From: Nitrososphaerota archaeon
GTDB taxonomy: Archaea; Thermoproteota; Nitrososphaeria; Nitrososphaerales; UBA183
Assembly (NCBI GenBank): GCA_027886925.1
Contig: JAPCJN010000003.1
Coordinates: 1-14,458 of the forward strand
Length of the DNA stretch: 14,458 nucleotides
Direction: 5' to 3'
This document shows positions 13,693 to 14,458 of this stretch, one piece after another. Positions within the stretch are counted from its first letter, which is position 1; each line of letters begins with the position of its first letter. The notes beneath the pieces were generated by a model that worked only from the letters and a program-made list of their open reading frames with translations, was not told the DNA's origin and searched no databases. The position numbers and the translations under genes were made by a program.

Positions 13693-13712
13693 TGGACTGG
13701 AAACAGACGGGT
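13693..13712 (+). promoter_or_regulatory. ORB-like origin recognition element, 2
   Basis: The plus strand reads TGGACTGGAAACAGACGGGT. The dyad half ACTGGAAACAGA is identical to that of element 3; the G-run is interrupted at its first base. Its orientation is opposite to elements 1 and 3. Confidence 0.65.
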
Positions 13713-13826
13713 TCCTGGGTGATGTGAACACGCTGTGAAACACACCCCTTGACTCCCCACGTGACCCGCCATATTGGAATCCAAGGCCATCACGCCATGG
13801 TTCACAGGATTGCAGCTCTAAACTGA

Positions 13827-13846
13827 CCCCTCTGTTTCCAGTGGAA
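13827..13846 (-). promoter_or_regulatory. ORB-like origin recognition element, 3
   Basis: The minus strand reads TTCCACTGGAAACAGAGGGG, the closest match to the archaeal ORB pattern (TTCCAnTGGAAAC core plus GGGG). Confidence 0.8.
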
Positions 13847-13960
13847 CCTATGGAATACCATTAACCATTTTCCTCTTGTGAACCCCTGTGAACACCTCTA
13901 ATCGCTTCGTCAACCGGTCAACGTTTGTTTGCACTCGGTTCACAAGTTCACACCATTCTT

Positions 13961-13969
13961 AGTTTTAAC
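13961..13969 (+). promoter_or_regulatory. TATA box of the origin-side winged-helix gene
   Basis: AGTTTTAAC is centred about 30 bp before the TTG at 13995. It is bracketed by TGTGAAC-type repeats at 13938-13952 and 13979-13986. Confidence 0.55.
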
Positions 13970-13994
13970 CCGCCCATCTGTGAACCATCATCCC

Positions 13995-14381
13995 TTGCGG
14001 AAGAAAGTGAAGGTAGAGATCACAGACGAAGAAGGCACCACGTACTCTCTATCCCTTCAGGGAAAGTTCTCGCAGGACAAGGTCCTCATGGACGTCCTTG
14101 GCAACCAACCACACAACAAGGCCGAAACCAACGAACCAGACGAATCTACGGCATATGGCAAACTCCTGAAACTCATCCAATCTTCCTATTCTACGAAAGA
14201 ATTCTCCTCAGCTGACATCGCGCGCGACTACGAAGAGTACAACAACAGCCCGATACCCCTAAGCACCGTCTCCACTTATCTCTCGCGATTGGCAGATCGT
14301 GGCGCTCTCAAACGCCAAAAATTTGGTAATTCATGGGTCTACAGGCTTTCTCATTTGGCGGTAGACCAACTGCCCAAGTAA
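13995..14381 (+). CDS. Origin-adjacent winged-helix protein, function unknown
   Basis: The 128-residue protein has a small N-terminal beta region (RKKVKVEITDEEGTTYSLSL, about 2-21), an acidic linker (about 40-52) and a winged helix (about 54-120): AYGKLLKLIQSSY, EFSSADIARDYEEY, recognition helix PLSTVSTYLSRLADRGALKR and wing WVYRLS. The start TTG 13995 is chosen from the TATA spacing; earlier in-frame TTG 13929 and GTG 13980 would precede the transcription start. It abuts the putative origin and its promoter is embedded in the TGTGAAC repeat array, so it may bind those repeats (inference). Its 3' end overlaps the convergent gene by 31 bp. Confidence 0.75.
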   Translation: MRKKVKVEITDEEGTTYSLSLQGKFSQDKVLMDVLGNQPHNKAETNEPDESTAYGKLLKLIQSSYSTKEFSSADIARDYEEYNNSPIPLSTVSTYLSRLADRGALKRQKFGNSWVYRLSHLAVDQLPK

Positions 14382-14458
14382 GACCTTCCGTTGTCTGTGA
14401 GTTCGTACACATAGGGTTTGTTGCGGCTATTTCTAATCACCAAGCCTTTGTCAAAGAG
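14351..14458 (-). CDS. Winged-helix protein, C-terminal fragment (runs off the window)
   Basis: The minus strand is open from the window edge to a TGA at 14351, encoding 35 residues that include LFDKGLVIRNSRNKPYVYEL followed by TDNGRSYLGSW. This has the shape of the last helix and wing of a winged-helix domain (leucine-rich end of the recognition helix, beta hairpin, TDNGR turn) and resembles the same region of the convergent neighbour (DRGALKRQKFGNSWVYRLS). The start lies beyond the window. The 3' ends of the two genes overlap by 31 bp. Confidence 0.6.
   Translation of the reverse strand, partial: LFDKGLVIRNSRNKPYVYELTDNGRSYLGSWSTAK

Larger units (their letters stand above)
13723..13986. 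repeat. Array of TGTGAAC / GTTCACA repeats in the origin region
   Basis: Copies start at 13723 and 13734 (TGTGAACAC and TGTGAAACAC, 11 bp apart), 13799 (GGTTCACA), 13877 and 13887 (TGTGAAC, 10 bp apart), 13938 and 13946 (GTTCACA, 8 bp apart) and 13979 (TGTGAACC). Six of the eight form same-strand pairs 8-11 bp apart. The motif is distinct from the ORB core. The last three copies surround the promoter of the adjacent winged-helix gene. Confidence 0.75.
13482..13994. other. Putative chromosomal replication origin (oriC)
   Basis: This gene-free stretch of about 510 bp upstream of orc1/cdc6 is the classic place for an archaeal origin. It holds three good ORB-like elements (13520-13539, 13693-13712 and 13827-13846) and one degenerate copy (13487-13502, plus strand, TCAGTGGAAATAGTGG). 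It also has a tandem 11-bp repeat TAGGATTGA-AC/TAGGATTGA-TC (13671-13692), an inverted repeat TGATGGT-6-ACCATCA (13643-13662) and at least eight TGTGAAC-type repeats. No strongly AT-rich unwinding element stands out; the most AT-rich bits are near 13850-13875 and 13950-13970. Confidence 0.8.

Noticed and set aside
1..14458. CRISPR array, insertion sequence or prophage
   Set aside because: No regularly spaced repeats, transposase, integrase or terminal repeats were seen; the TGTGAAC array is too short-spaced and irregular for CRISPR.

Overview
This is an archaeal chromosomal segment. The evidence is a DP1-type DNA polymerase D small subunit, an Orc1/Cdc6 initiator beside ORB-like origin sites, a UPF0147 protein, a p27-autoantigen-type zinc protein, tRNA genes interrupted by bulge-helix-bulge introns, and many genes with a TATA box about 25-30 bp upstream of the start codon, as expected for leaderless archaeal mRNAs. 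The combination (DP1 plus a single Orc1/Cdc6, ThyX, non-canonical tRNA introns, and a surface-protein domain of the kind common in ammonia-oxidising archaea and their relatives) suggests a TACK archaeon, perhaps Nitrososphaerota/Thaumarchaeota. That placement is inference.

Left part (1-4473): the 3' end of a tRNA-Leu(CAG) is followed by a tightly packed minus-strand operon of four genes encoding two ABC-2 type exporters. The first pair is DrrA/DrrB-like and the second is another ATPase/permease pair. A divergent PadR-family regulator lies upstream. A perfect inverted repeat (ATATCG-4-CGATAT) sits next to the operon's TATA box and is the obvious candidate operator.

Middle (4482-7576): small housekeeping and lineage-typical genes. 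These are a winged-helix protein, a short coiled-coil protein, a zinc-ribbon/coiled-coil protein, UPF0147, a p27-like zinc protein, a PrxQ-like peroxiredoxin, an IscA/HesB-type Fe-S protein, and a tRNA-Ser(CGA) carrying three introns, one of them inside the T-loop. After it (7742-8253) lies a frameshifted secreted/surface-protein remnant.

Right part (8446-14458): FAD-dependent thymidylate synthase (ThyX), a phosphohexomutase abutting DNA polymerase D small subunit, and a convergent orc1/cdc6. The gene-free stretch of about 510 bp upstream of orc1/cdc6 looks like a replication origin. It has three good ORB-like elements plus a second, unexplained family of TGTGAAC repeats, mostly in pairs about one helical turn apart. 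Two winged-helix genes, convergent and overlapping at their 3' ends, close the window; the second runs off the edge. The right half therefore groups dTMP synthesis, the replicative polymerase's small subunit, the initiator and the origin.

The most interesting items are the three-intron tRNA-Ser, the TGTGAAC repeat array in the putative origin, and the back-to-back inverted repeats between thyX and the mutase gene.
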